DNA from: Bryoerythrophyllum caledonicum
Lineage: Eukaryota; Streptophyta; Bryopsida; Pottiales; Pottiaceae
Assembly (NCBI GenBank): GCA_963971425.1
Contig: OZ020515.1
Location: 2,720,678 to 2,784,677 of the forward strand
Direction of reading: 5' to 3'
DNA length: 64,000 bases
A program made the translations under genes and the position numbers. A model generated the notes under the pieces. That model did not search any database. It was given only the letters and a program-made list of their open reading frames with translations, and was not told where the DNA came from. Position 1 is the first letter of the stretch, and every line of letters starts with the position of its first letter. This document shows, one piece after another, positions 1-12,012 of the stretch.

Positions 1-1249
1 GATACAATTTGGTGGCCGAATTCCTTACCACCCACATTCTACCGGGCTCATTGTCCAAAAACGAGCGTAGGAAGGTTCGCCTTCACAGCCGCCACTTTAC
101 CACAGTGGGAGGCAAATTGTACCGTCGTGGAGTTGACGGCATGCTACGTCGATATATGACGTCCGTGGAAATCTCCACGATCCTCTCGACCTGCCACAAC
201 AGCGCGTGTGGAGGGCACTTCTCTGGGACTTTGACCGCCCAAAAAATCCTTCGCACGGGTTACTATTCGCCCACATTTTTCCAAGACGCCCATGAGTACA
301 CCAAGCGATGCGACGCTTGTCTACGGTATGCCCAAAATGACCTTCGAATGAGCATGCCAATGTGCGTATCCTTGCCCTTAGTCCCATTTGAGAAGTGGGG
401 TATTGACTACGTGGGGGAGGTGCACCCTAGTTCTTCTAGTGGAATGAAGTAAATTGTGGTGGCAACCGAATATCTCACCAAGTGGGCCGAGGCTCGAGCC
501 GAAAAAAAACCGATGATGCTAATTATGCGGCCAGGTTTTTGTTCGAACAAATCATTACCCGGTTTGGTTGTCCCAAAATCCTTATTAGTAACAGGGGGAA
601 ACATTTTTTGAACGAGATGATCGAAGCCATGACCAACTGGTTGAAGATCAACCATCGTAAGACCACCCCTTATCACCCTCAAACCAATGGGCACACCGAA
701 CGAGTCAACCAAACCCTCGTAAACATCTTGAAGAAGACGGTCACCGATTCCAAGAGGGATTGGGACACGAAACTCCTCGCCGCATTATGGGCCTACCAAA
801 CCACCTTCAAGGTCTCTACCCATGCTACTCCCTTCTCGTTGGTGTATGGCAGTGAAGCCATTTTGCCAATAGAATTCGAGATCCCCTCCTTGTGAGTGGC
901 CGTGACCGAACGATGGTCCATGGCCACGTCCTTAGCCGATCGGTTAAAACGGTTGGAGGAGCTCGATGAGATGCGATGATGGAGCGCCCAACACATGGAA
1001 GCCATCCAACGTCGAAGGAAGATCGCCTTCGACAAACAAAACAAGGTCCGGTCACTACAACCGGGCATGCTAGTGCTCGTCCAAGATGCGAGGAGATTGA
1101 ATTTCCCTGGCAAGTTCGATGCCTTGTGGTTGGGACCCTATCTTGTGAAGGAGGTCTTCCCCAACAACTCCATTCAACTCCAAACCCTAAACGGTGAGGA
1201 TTTCCCCACAAGAACATTGGGCAACCGGTGCAAGGAGTACAAGGTGTGA
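1..1249 (+). pseudogene. Ty3/gypsy pol remnant: integrase (3' part of element)
   Basis: This is the 3' part of a retrotransposon polyprotein; integrase would insert element cDNA in the nucleus. The order is an HHCC zinc-binding region (H and C pairs near 185-330), the first catalytic Asp in GIDYVG (about 390-405), the core with the NGHTERVNQ glutamate (about 685-710), and a C-terminal SH3-like/GPYLV region (about 995-1249). A TAA stop lies at 450-452 and a run of eight A near 505-512 coincides with a frame change. The second catalytic Asp is Asn (ISNRG). The 5' part of the element lies outside the window, and the matching 3' LTR starts 145 bp downstream. The first ~1137 bp are apparently identical to the inverted copy at 10876-12010, broken positions included, so the copy is non-coding today. 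Confidence 0.9.
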
Positions 1250-1393
1250 TTTGTTTACAACCTTCACAGTTGAGCCTCCCCATTTTTGTCACAACTATGG
1301 GTCATTCAAACACAACAAGGTAGAATTTGCCCGTGTGCCCATGAACAGGAGTGCATTCTCTGCCTCTTCGAGTTGTCCCAGATGGTCGCCATG

Positions 1394-4000
1394 TGTGAGC
1401 CGCAAAAACGGCCCACGGTGATGAATGGACCTCACATCGTGTCCATTAAGGCTATTAAATGGAGAAAATGGGTTACCCCATTAGTTAGTTCATGGCTTCC
1501 GATTGAATTAACCAAATTAGCCTTCCCGTGCACAAAATCTTTAATTAGGAGCCACATTGTGGTATCCAAGAATTTTATGAAGTTAACCCAAAAAAAAAAT
1601 TAGAAAGAAAAAAATAAAATAAAAGAGTGGAAATATCAAAAACATTAGAAAATAAAGAAAAGAGGAAGAGTAACGACAAGAGGAAAGAAGGAGAAGGAGA
1701 TATTGAGAGCCCTAAAAGAAAGGAGGGAAAAAATAGTCACAAAGGCCAAGGAGCTTGGAAAAAACCCTTACCATCGCGTGGCAGTTTAGCCATAACCAAA
1801 AAAAGGGGAATGCAATCTAGGTCAATTAGTTAGTTGAGCATCTTTGAAGTTATATTAGAAGCTCACTTATTGGAGATCATGCACACACATGTGGCATGGG
1901 ATTAAAGTAGGGAATTTAGACGTCCTTGGTTAGTGGGACACCCAATTGTATTAAAAGCAAGGGTGGCAAGGAGTTAGTGTCATAGGTAAATAGATTTCTT
2001 ATTGTAAAAGTCATTAATGGAAGGGCCAAAGGCGGCGGGAAACAACCATGGGAACAAAGGGAGCAAGCTGGGGGTTTACCCCCCTGAGGGAGGATCATTA
2101 TTCGAAGGGGGAGAGTGTGGGAGCTAGATAGGAGAGAACAGAGCGAATGAGAGCCGGAAGCCCCGACCACTGTGAGGGTGAATTAGGTTAGCGAAGAGGA
2201 CGATCATCACGAAGAGCAAGAGCAGGAACAGGATACAAAGAGGACAATCATCACGAAGAGCAAGAGCAGGAGCAGCATACGAAGAGGACGATCATCACGA
2301 AGAGCAAGAACAGGAGCACATACGAAGAGCAAGAGCAGAAGCAGCACACAAAGAGGACGATCGTCACGAAGAGCAAGAGCAGGAGCAGCATACGAAGAGG
2401 ACGATCATCACGAAGAGCAAGAACAGGAGCAACATACGAAGAGCAAGAGCAGGAGCTGCATATGAAGAGGACGATCATCACGAAGAGCAAGAACAGGAGC
2501 AACATACGAAGAGCAAGAGCAGGAGCTGCATATGAAGAGGACGATCATCACGAAGAGCAAGAACAGGAGCAACATACGAAGAGCAAGAGCAGGAGCAACA
2601 TACGAAGAGGACGATCATCACGAAGAGCAAGAACTGGAGCCGCACACGAGGAGGACGATCTTCACGAAGAGCAAGAACAGGAGCAGCACACAAAGAGGAC
2701 GATCATGACGAAGAGCAAGAGCAGGAGCAGCATATGAAGAGGACGATCATCACGAAGAGCAAGAGCAGGAGCAGCATACCAAGAGCAAGTACAGGAGCAG
2801 CATACGAAGAGGACCATCACGAAGAGCAAGAGCAAGAGCAGCATACGAAGAAAACGAATCACAAAGAGCAAGAACAGGAGCAACATACGAAGAGCAAGAG
2901 CAGGAGCAACATACAAAGAGGACGATCATCACGAAGAGCAAGAACTGGAGCCGCACACGAGGAGGACGATCTTCACGAAGAGCAAGAACAGGAGCAGCAC
3001 ACAAAGAGGACGATCATGACGAAGAGCAAGAGCAGGAGCAGCATACGAAGAGGACGATCATCACGAAGAGCAAGAGCAGGAGCAGCATATCAAGAGCATG
3101 TACAGGAGCAGCATACGAAGAGGACCATCACGAAGAGCAAGAGCAGGAGCAGCATACGAAGAGGACGAATCACGAAGTGAAGGAAGGAGGGTGAATTAAA
3201 TTAAATCAGGGAGCCTCTCCTCTCCCCTAGCTAGTAGTCAAATTCTTGTGCTTGAGGGAAACCTAATTTTCTGAACACAAAAACTACGCGGAAGCGCTGC
3301 CAATTTTTTGCTAGAGTTAGGGTTTGTTATGGATTCAACTAAACAACCGGTTAAGGGTCATTAGTAAGTAAACTCAGCTGGAGGTCATCCTTAACAAGAC
3401 TAAAGTGGATTAATTGTATGAATGGAGGTGGTATATGCGTGGAAATGTGATGCATGACCTTGAATAAAATCATATGTTGAGCATGTACTGCTGGTCGTTG
3501 GTTATGAGTGCATGGTTGGGTCGTATGGTTGGTTGAAGGCTGCCACCGTGTTAAGCAAGAAAAACTAATAAGAATACAAAAAACAAACGTAAAAAACGGA
3601 GTTATAATCACTAAGATAATGAGGAATTAAACTTAACATAAAAAGAGGAGCCTGTCTGCTGTCGACTGGTTTCAGGGTCACACCTAAGCCTAGACCTGAT
3701 CATTAAGGGTCTATGTAAGTTTGTGATGCTGAATTGAACCCATAGGTGTTGAAAACGTTGGATTTGGAGCCTTAGAGCAAAAGTTACCTTCGTTCAAAGG
3801 TGGGCTCAATCGAGGGGCTGGATTAAATTACCACTTCACTAAGCAACCATAAGGAACCTAAGTAAACATGAGATGTGTAACCATGCTTGGATAAGTTGTT
3901 TGTGAATGGGCTGAGGATTGATCACACAAGGGACTAGGCCCGTATTAGGATCTTGTGTTCAAGATAGGCCACCCTTTAGGGGCAGTTTATTTGGCTCACA
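1394..4000 (+). mobile_element. LTR-A, 3' LTR of plus-strand gypsy element
   Basis: The LTR starts TGTGAGCC and ends GGCTCACA, so its ends form an 8-bp inverted repeat of TG...CA type. It lies directly downstream of the pol remnant and is therefore a 3' LTR. It is 2.6 kb long and has a GA-rich minisatellite in the middle (about 2195-3180). The distal 700 bp are nearly identical to the LTRs at 5696 and 43731, indicating recent spread. The right flank TAGTT should be the target duplication; its partner lies left of the window. The element interrupts an inverted copy of element B. Confidence 0.85.
2195..3180 (+). repeat. LTR-A minisatellite, type I (18/26/44-bp units)
   Basis: Tandem units combine ACGAAGAGGACGATCATC (18 bp) with a 26-bp ACGAAGAGCAAGAGC...AGCAT block, giving 26- and 44-bp periods. 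No frame contains many stops, so long Glu/Gln/Arg-rich frames on the plus strand and Cys/Ser/Leu-rich frames on the minus strand appear; these are not genes. Confidence 0.9.
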
Positions 4001-5295
4001 TAGTTCCTTTCTTTTGTCGCAGGGTTAGAGTCCGGATCAGCAGCGACTAACGATGGGGCCCCAAGTGCACCCGGCTGCTGCCGGAGTCAATAGCCAGTTT
4101 TTGTAGATAGAGTAGGACTTCCGGAGACGAAACTGTTCCGTGAATTCTGGATCTGAGATCCGATCTCAATCCCTTCCGGATTTCTCGGATCTTGTAGATA
4201 AGATCTAGCGAACTTTCCATTGCTGGTTAGGAGAATTTCTAAGTTAAGGCAGGACTTAGTGGGTATTTAGTAGTAGGGTTTTGGGCAAAATCCTTTCATC
4301 TTGTCTTCTCACTTGGAAATACACATCAATTTCCATACCAGTCTTGCTATCTCGTATTTGTGAAAGGTGTGTGGGACTTTGTAAGAGGCAGATCCGTTCT
4401 TGATGGGTAAGGTTGTGTGAGAAATTCCTTCGGATTAGTCTAACTCACTGTTTTGCCGGAGGGGGATGCTATATAGGTTAGTATTGGGAGATCGCCCGGG
4501 ATAGTTGGAGGGAGCTATTGCAAAGGTATGCCTGGTAGTCTTCAGCGTCCGGAAGTAGCCAGGAGGGGAAGAGATGAGCTGCAGAGGTGTCCCTGGTAAT
4601 CTCTAGTTTACGGTAGCAACCGTGCTATAACTGAATTCCGGCCACTACCGGAGTTCTCCCCTAAGATAGGAAAAAGTCTGATACCAAGACCTAGACAGAA
4701 TAACCATTGCAGGTAGTGAGTCGCTATTCTGGAGAGTTGTAACCATACCCTCCGGAACGTCGTTGTAGTCCGGATTTGTCTCTGCATGACCGCATCTGGA
4801 AGGCCATCCGGATGTTGTGAGAGCCGGCATCCGGCAGCAGCAATCAAATTACCAAGTTAGCAGAGTAGGGAGAGTGGTGTTCGGTCACTATAAGTTCCGG
4901 ACAGTAGGTGCCTAGCCACTTTAAGTCACAGGGCAGTGGGAAACCCAGCCACTTACACAAAACAGGGTCAATGGACTTCGGCCACTCGCTTAAAAACTCT
5001 AGGAGACTCTCTGAGGAGGAACAGAGACAAATCAAACTACCCTCCAGATTGCCGGAAACTACTCTTTGGAAAACATTGAACGTAATCCGGAGTCCGGAAG
5101 AATTCGGATCTAGCGAAAGAATATAGAGCCTATAGCTTACTCGGAACCGAATTGCTTGATTAGATAAGTTGTCCAGAGTATTGGAAAGAAGAACCTTAGG
5201 TCTCTGTGGGAACGAAATCGGAGCGGTTACTAAGGGAAGCACTTAGTGACGATTGAGTGTATTCCGGAGGGATACTGTCTCTACGAACTGCAACA
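4001..5295 (-). mobile_element. Element B4, inverted fragment
   Basis: This is the reverse complement of the first ~1.3 kb of the B copies at 46743, 49096 and 56331, including the terminal CTACGAACTGCAACA at 5281-5295. It is rich in TCCGGA. It is cut at 4001 by the gypsy element whose 3' LTR ends at 4000; the rest of B4 lies outside the window. AGCAC (5296-5300) is the expected right target duplication but cannot be paired here. Confidence 0.8.
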
Positions 5296-5659
5296 AGCAC
5301 ACCCGGTGAACACAGGAAGATCGGGAGAGCACCAGTCCCCTATTAGGAGATGGAGAGCGCACATGATTATCACCGGCACATGGAAGCACACCAGATCACC
5401 ACTAGGAGATCAGGAGCACACGCGATCCCCGAGTCGCGATCGCGGGTGCACTCAATCACCACTGGGAGATCGGGAAGGCACCTCATCCCGCAAAGGTGAT
5501 CAGAAGCGCACCCGATCGCCCACACGAGAACGAGAGCGCATCCGATCCCTCAAAGGTGATCGGGAGCGCACCCGATCCCTCGAAGAAGATCAGGAGCGCA
5601 CCCAATCCCCCACAAGAGATTGGAGGTGCACCCGATCCCCCACACGAGATCAGGAGCGC
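5296..5659 (+). repeat. Tandem array of P2 palindromes (GATCGGG-N6-CCCGATC)
   Basis: About eleven diverged units of 31-33 bp each contain a 20-bp palindrome separated by short spacers (CTCAAAGGT, CTCGAAGAA, CCACACGAG). A perfect copy, GATCGGGAGCGCACCCGATC, lies at 5558-5577. The same palindrome is dispersed upstream of and inside the FCP1-like gene at 42 kb. The array stays open on the plus strand as Arg/Ser/Asp-rich sequence; I see no reason to call it a gene. Confidence 0.8.
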
Positions 5660-5695
5660 TGTGAGCCAAATAAACCGCTCCCTAACAGGTGGCAA
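5660..5695 (-). mobile_element. LTR-A terminus, inverted 34-bp stub
   Basis: TGTGAGCCAAATAAACCGC is the reverse complement of the LTR-A 3' end. Only about 34 bp remain before a plus-strand LTR-A begins at 5696, so the second LTR inserted into or recombined with the first. GGCAA (5691-5695) would be the left target duplication of the plus-strand copy. Confidence 0.75.
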
Positions 5696-8577
5696 TGTGA
5701 GCCGCAAAAACGGCCCACGGTGATGAATGGACCTCACATCGTGTCCATTAAGGCTATTAAATGGTGAAAATGGGTTACCCCATTGGTTAGTTCATGGCTT
5801 CCGATTGAATCAACCAAATTAGCCTTCCCGTGCACGAAATCTTTAATTAGGAGCCACATTGTGGTAACCAAGAATTTTATAAAGTTAACCCAAAAAAAAA
5901 AATTAGAAAGAAAAAAATAAAATAAAAGAGTAGAAAAACCAAAAACATTAGAAAATGAAGAAAAGAGGAAGAGTAACGACAAGAGGAAAGAAGGAGAAGG
6001 AGATATCGAGAGCCTTAAAAGAAAGCAGGGAAAAAATAGTTAGGAGGCCAAGGAGCTTGGAAAAAACCCTTACCATTGCGTGGCAATTTAGCCATAACCC
6101 AAAAAAGGGGAATACAATCTAGGTCAATTAGTTAGTTGAGCATCTTTGAAGTTATATTAGAAGCTCACTTATTGGAGATCATGCACACACATGTGGCATG
6201 GGATTAAAGTAGGGAATTTAGACGTCCTTGGTTAGTTAGACACCCAATTGTGTTAAAAGCAAGGGTGGCAAGGAGTTAGTGTCATAGGTAAATAGATTTT
6301 TTATTTTAAAAGTCATTAATGGAAGGGCCAAAGGCGGCTGGAAACAACCATGGAATGAACGGAGCAAGCTGGGGGTTTTCCCCCCTGAGGGAGGATCATT
6401 ATTCGAAGGGGGAGAGTGTGGGAGCTAGACAGGAGAGAACAGAGCGAATGAGAGCCGGAAGCCCCGGCCACTGTGAGGGTGAATTAAGTTAGCGAAGAGG
6501 ACGATTATCACAAAGAGCAAGAGCAGGAGCAGCATACGAAGAGGACGATCATCACGAAGAGCAAGAACAGGAGCAGCATACGAAGAGGACGATCATCACA
6601 AAGAGCAAGAACGGGAGCAGCATACGCAGAGGACGAATCACAAAGAGCAAGAACATGAGCAGCATACAAAGAGCAAGAACAAGAGCAGCATACGAAGAGG
6701 ACGATCATCACGAAGAGCAAGAACAGGAGCAGCATACGAAGAGCAAGAGGAGGAACACCATACGAAGAGGACGAATCACAAAGAGCAAAAATAGGAGCAA
6801 CATACGAAGAGCAAGAGCAGAAGCAGCATACGAAGAGGACGATCATCACGAAGAGCAAGAGCAGGGCAGCATACGCAGAGGACGATCATCACGAAGAGCA
6901 AGAACAGGAGCAACATACAAAGAGGACGATCATCATGAAGAGCAAGAGCAGGAGCAGCACACGAACATGACGATCATGACGAAGAGCAAGAACAGGAGCA
7001 GCATACGAAGAACAAGAACAGGAGCAGCACAGGAAGAGGACGAATCACGAAGAGCAAGAGCAGGAGCAGCATACAAAGAGCAAGAATAGGAGCAACATAC
7101 GAAGAAGATGATCATCACGAATAGCAAGAACGGGAGCAGCATACGAAGAGCAAGAGCAAGAGCAGCATACGAAGAGGACGATCATCACGAAGAGTAACAG
7201 TAGGAGCAGCATACGAAGAGGACGATCATCACAAAGAGCAAGAACAGGAGCAGCATACGAAGAGCAAGAGTAGGAGCAGCATACGAAGAGCAAGAGTAGG
7301 AGCAGCATACGAAGAGCAAGAGTAGGAGCAGCATACGAAGAGGACAATCATCACGAAGAGCAAGAGCAAGAGCAGCATACGAAAGGGACGATCATCACGA
7401 AGAGCAAGAACATGAGCAGCATACGAAGAGCAAGAGCCGGAGCAGCATACGAAGAGGACGAATCACAAAGAGCGAGAACAGGAGCAACATACGAAGAGCA
7501 AGAGCAGGAGCAGCATACGAAGAGGACGATCATCACAAAGAGTAAGAACAGGAGCAGCATACGAAGAGCAAGAGTAGGAGCAACATACGAAGAGGACGAT
7601 CATCACGAAGAGCAAGAGCACGAGCAGCATACAGGGAGGACGATCATTACGAAAAGCAAGAACAGGAGCAACATACGAAGAACAAAAGCAGGAGCAGCAT
7701 ACGAAGAGCAAGAACAGGAGCAGCATACGAAGGGGACAACTATCACGAAGAGCAAGAACAGGAGCAGCATACGAAGAGCAAGAGCAGGAGCAGCATACGA
7801 AGAGGACGATCATCACGAAGAGCAAGAGCAGGAGCAGCATACGAAGAGGACGATCATCACGAAGAGCAAGAGCAGGAGTAGCACACGAAGAGGACGATCA
7901 TCACGAAGAGCAAGAACAAGAGCAGCACACGAAGAAGACGAATCACGAAGAGCAAGAGCAAGAGCAGCACACGAAGAAGACGAATCACGAAGAGCAAGAG
8001 CAGGAGCAGCATACGAAGAGGACAAATCACGAAGTGAAGAAAGGAGGGTGAATTGAAATAAATCAGGGAGCCTCTCCTCTCCCCTAGCTAGTAGTCAAAT
8101 TCTTGTGCATGAGGGAAACCTAATTTTCTGAACACAAAAACTACGCGGAAGCGCTGCCAATTTTTTGCTAGAGTTAGGGTTTGTTATGGATTCAACTAAA
8201 CAACCGGTTAAGGGTCATTAGTAAGTAAACTCAGCTGGAGGTCATCCTTAACAAGACTAAAGTGGATTAATTGTATGAATGGAGGTGGTATATGCGTGGA
8301 AATGTGATGCATGACCTTGAATAAAATCATATGTTGAGCATGTACTGCTGGTCGTTGGTTATGAGTGCATGGTTGGGTCGTATGGTTGGTTGAAGGCTGC
8401 CACCGTGTTAAGCAAGAAAAACTAATAAGAATACAAAAAACAAACGTAAAAAACGGAGTTATAATCACTAAGATAATGAGGAATTAAACTTAACATAAAA
8501 AGAGGAGCCTGTCTGCTGTCGACTGGTTTCAGGGTCACACCTAAGTCTAGACCTGATCATTAAGGGTCTATGTAAGT
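5696..8577 (+). mobile_element. LTR-A, plus strand, 3'-truncated
   Basis: It starts TGTGAGCCGCAAAAACGG and is nearly identical to the LTR at 1394. The type I minisatellite spans about 6490-8035. The last ~280 bp of the LTR are missing: at 8577 the sequence switches abruptly to an LTR-A in the opposite orientation. No internal region follows, so this is a solo or deleted LTR. Confidence 0.85.
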
Positions 8578-10617
8578 TTTTCGTGGTTATGACTCCATTT
8601 TCGATGTTTGTTTTTTGCACTCTTATTAGTTTTTCTTACTTAACACGATGGCAGCCTTTAATTAACCATTCGACTCAATCTTGAACTCACAGCCAACGAA
8701 CAGCAGTGCACACTTAACATATATGTTTATTCAAGATCGTGCACCACACATTCACGTGTATACCACATGCATTCACACAAGCAATCCCATTCCAACCTTA
8801 CCATGCATGAGCCTCTTGCTGCGTTTACTAACTAATGACGATTAAACCGATTGTTTGGTTGAATTTGTAGCAAACTCTAATCCTAGTAAAAAATTGGCAG
8901 CGCTTCCGCGCGTTTTTTTTGTAACGAGAACATTAGGGTTCCCTTCATACACAAGGAATTGATTACTAGTCGGAGGAAGAGGAGTGGCTCCCTGATTCAG
9001 TTTGGTTCACCCTCCGTCCTTGGTCTATGGTTCGTCTTCTAGCTTCAGCTCCAACTCTTCCTCTCGTGGTTCAGCTCGAGCTCTCGCTCTCCCTTTTGTG
9101 GTTCAATTTCAGCTCTCGCTCTTCCTCCTGCGATCTTCGTCCTCTTGATTTGGCCCTCTTGTGCTTCAGCTCTAGCTCGTATGATCTTGCTCGTGATTCG
9201 GCCCTCGCTCTTGCCATCTTCGTTCTCCTTATTCGGCTCTCTTGTGCTTCAGCTCCAGCTCGTATGATCTTGCTCGTGATTCAACCGTCTTGTGCTCCAA
9301 CTCCAGCTCGTATGATCTTGCTCGTGATTCAACCGTCTTGTGCTCCAGCTCCAGCTCGTATGATCTTGCTCATGATTTGGCCCTCGCTCTTGGGATCTTC
9401 GTCCTCTTGATTCAGCCCTCTTGTGCTTCAGCTCCAGCTCGTATGATCTTGCTTGTGATATGGCCCTCGCTCTTGCGATCTTTGTCCTCTTGATTCAGCC
9501 CTCTTCCTGCAATCTTTGTCCTTTTGCTCTTCAGCTCTTGCTCTTGATTCAGCTCTCGCTCATGATCCAGCTCTCGCTCGTGATTCAGCTCTCGCTCGTG
9601 ATTCGGTCCTCTCGTTCTTCAGCTCTCGCTCTTGATTCAGCTCTCGCTCGTGATTCGGTCCTCTCGTTCCTTTGCTCTCGCTCTTGATTCAGCTCTCGCT
9701 TCTGTAACCTAATTCCCTTGTTGTCGTGGCCAGAGCTTGCGGCTCTTTCTAAAAAAAATCAGTCTCTCTCCCTGTTCTCTCTCTCTCCACATTCCTTTCA
9801 CACTATCCAAATGAGCTTCTCCACGGGGTAACCCTCCAAGCCTTTGCTCTCCTTGCGTTCCAAAGGATGTTCCCCGGTGCCTTTGCCTTCTTCCATTAAT
9901 GACTTCCTTCTTAAAAAACCTATTAACCCTATGACTACTTATCTCCGTGCCACCCTTGCATTTAACAAAAGTGGGTGTCCCACTAACTAAGGAATATCTA
10001 AATCTCCTACTTTAACTTCATGCCACATGGGGTACGCATGATCTCCAATAAGTGCGCTATTAAGCTAATTCCAAGGATGCTAAATCTAATTTAATCTACC
10101 TAAATTGAATTCCCCTTGCTTGGGGTAATTCCTACTTTTACTTAGTGATTGGTGAGGAGTTTGCCCAAGCCTTTTGGACCTTTTTGACTACTTTTTTAAG
10201 GGCTTTTTAAGCCTCTACATTTTTCCTTCTCCTCACCATCATTCTTCTTCTTTTCCTAATTTTTTTCCGTGATTTCCTCACCGTGGCCAATTGCGGTCCC
10301 CGATGCGGTAGGAGGTAAATTCGTCTCCACCACTTCATTTCCTACTTCTTTTCTATTGTTTTCTTTTCTTTTTTCCTTTTCTATTTCTTATTTCTTTATT
10401 TTTCCCTTTCTATTTATTTTTTGGTTAACTTCATAAAATCCGTGGTTGCCAATAAATGGCTCCTATTTTAAGGAATTAGCGCATGGAAAGGCTACTTAGC
10501 CATTCTGATTAAAAACCATGGACCAACCAATGGGATAACCCATTTCCACTACTTGTTAACCTTAATGGACACGTCGCGCGGTCCATTCGTCACCGAGAGC
10601 CGTTCTTGCGGCTCACT
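8578..10617 (-). mobile_element. LTR-A subfamily, 3' LTR of minus-strand gypsy element
   Basis: Read on the minus strand it starts (T)GTGAGCCGCAAGAACGG at 10616-10617, immediately 3' of the gag-pol pseudogene, so it is that element's 3' LTR. Its last ~400 bp are missing where it abuts the plus-strand LTR at 8577. The minisatellite (about 9030-9700) is diverged from type I, with GAGCTGAAG and CGAATCACGAG blocks, so it belongs to a different subfamily from the LTRs at 1394 and 5696. Confidence 0.8.
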
Positions 10618-10744
10618 CATGTCGGCCATCTGAGACAACTCCAAGAGGCAGAGAACCCAACTCTTGCTCATGGGCACACGGTCAAGTCCTCTCTTTTCGC
10701 GTTTGAATGACCCATGGTTGTAACCAGAATTTGGAGGTCCAATA

Positions 10745-12012
10745 GTGAAGGTTGTGAGTAAATCACACCTTGTACTCTTTGCATCGGTTGCACGATGTTC
10801 GCTTGGGGAAATCCTCGCCGTTAAGGGTTTGGAGTTGAACGGAGTTGTTGGGGAAGACCTCCTTCACGAGATATGGTCCCAACCACAAGGCATCGAACTT
10901 GCCAGGGAAATTCAATCTCCTCGCATCTTGGACGAGCACTAGCATGCCCGGTTGTAGTGACCGGACCTTGTTTTGTTTGTCGAAGGCGATCTTCCTTCGA
11001 CGTTGGATGGCTTCCATGTGTTGGGCGCTCCATCATCGCATCTCATCGAGCTCCTCCAACCGTTTTAACCGATCGGCTAAGGACGTGGCCATGGACCATC
11101 GTTCGGTCACGGCCACTCACAAGGAGGGGATCTCGAATTCTATTGGCAAAATGGCTTCACTGCCATACACCAACGAGAAGGGAGTAGCATGGGTAGAGAC
11201 CTTGAAGGTGGTTTGGTAGGCCCATAATGCGGCGAGGAGTTTCGTGTCCCAATCCCTCTTGGAATCGGTGACCGTCTTCTTCAAGATGTTTACGAGGGTT
11301 TGGTTGACTCGTTCGGTGTGCCCATTGGTTTGAGGGTGATAAGGGGTGGTCTTACGATGGTTGATCTTCAACCAGTTGGTCATGGCTTCGATCATCTCGT
11401 TCAAAAAATGTTTCCCCCTGTTACTAATAAGGATTTTGGGACAACCAAACCGGGTAATGATTTGTTCGAACAAAAACCTGGCCGCATAATTAGCATCATC
11501 GGTTTTTTTTCGGCTCGAGCCTCGGCCCACTTGGTGAGATATTCGGTTGCCACCACAATTTACTTCATTCCACTAGAAGAACTAGGGTGCACCTCCCCCA
11601 CGTAGTCAATACCCCACTTCTCAAATGGGACTAAGGGCAAGGATACGCACATTGGCATGCTCATTCGAAGGTCATTTTGGGCATACCGTAGACAAGCGTC
11701 GCATCGCTTGGTGTACTCATGGGCGTCTTGGAAAAATGTGGGCGAATAGTAACCCGTGCGAAGGATTTTTTGGGCGGTCAAAGTCCCAGAGAAGTGCCCT
11801 CCACACGCGCTGTTGTGGCAGGTCGAGAGGATCGTGGAGATTTCCACGGACGTCATATATCGACGTAGCATGCCGTCAACTCCACGACGGTACAATTTGC
11901 CTCCCACTGTGGTAAAGTGGCGGCTGTGAAGGCGAACCTTCCTACGCTCGTTTTTGGACAATGAGCCCGGTAGAATGTGGGTGGTAAGGAATTCGGCCAC
12001 CAAATTGTATCA
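10745..12012 (-). pseudogene. gypsy integrase region, minus strand
   Basis: It encodes a zinc-binding HHCC region (about 11690-11830), a core with GIDYVG, ISNRG (Asp to Asn) and the NGHTERVNQ glutamate, and a C-terminal domain ending in KEYKV. A TGA at 12010-12012 separates it from RNase H, a TAA lies at 11560-11562, and a poly-A run near 11500 shifts the frame. It shares every one of these inner defects with the inverted copy at 1-1137, so the defects predate the two copies. Beyond 10876 towards the LTR the two copies differ at several per cent. Confidence 0.88.

Noticed and set aside
2251..3180. Long Glu/Gln/His-rich (plus) and Cys/Ser/Leu-rich (minus) open frames, also at 6508-8056, 44784-45324, 53107-53563, 55297-56430 and 60163-60709
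   Set aside because: They are translations of GA-rich minisatellites in LTRs. The units lack stops or have lengths divisible by three; both strands stay open, and no start context or unique domain exists.
3351..3611. An 86-residue minus-strand frame conserved at 3351, 8208 and 45476
   Set aside because: Conservation reflects recent LTR copies; it is antisense to the LTR and absent as an open frame from the diverged LTRs.
5246..5767. A 173-codon Arg/Ser/Asp-rich frame
   Set aside because: Runs through the end of B4, the P2 tandem array and into LTR-A; a composite of unrelated sequences.
9027..9687. Ser/Leu-rich open frames here and at 41231-41908
   Set aside because: They are minisatellite in the minus-oriented LTR-A, not genes.
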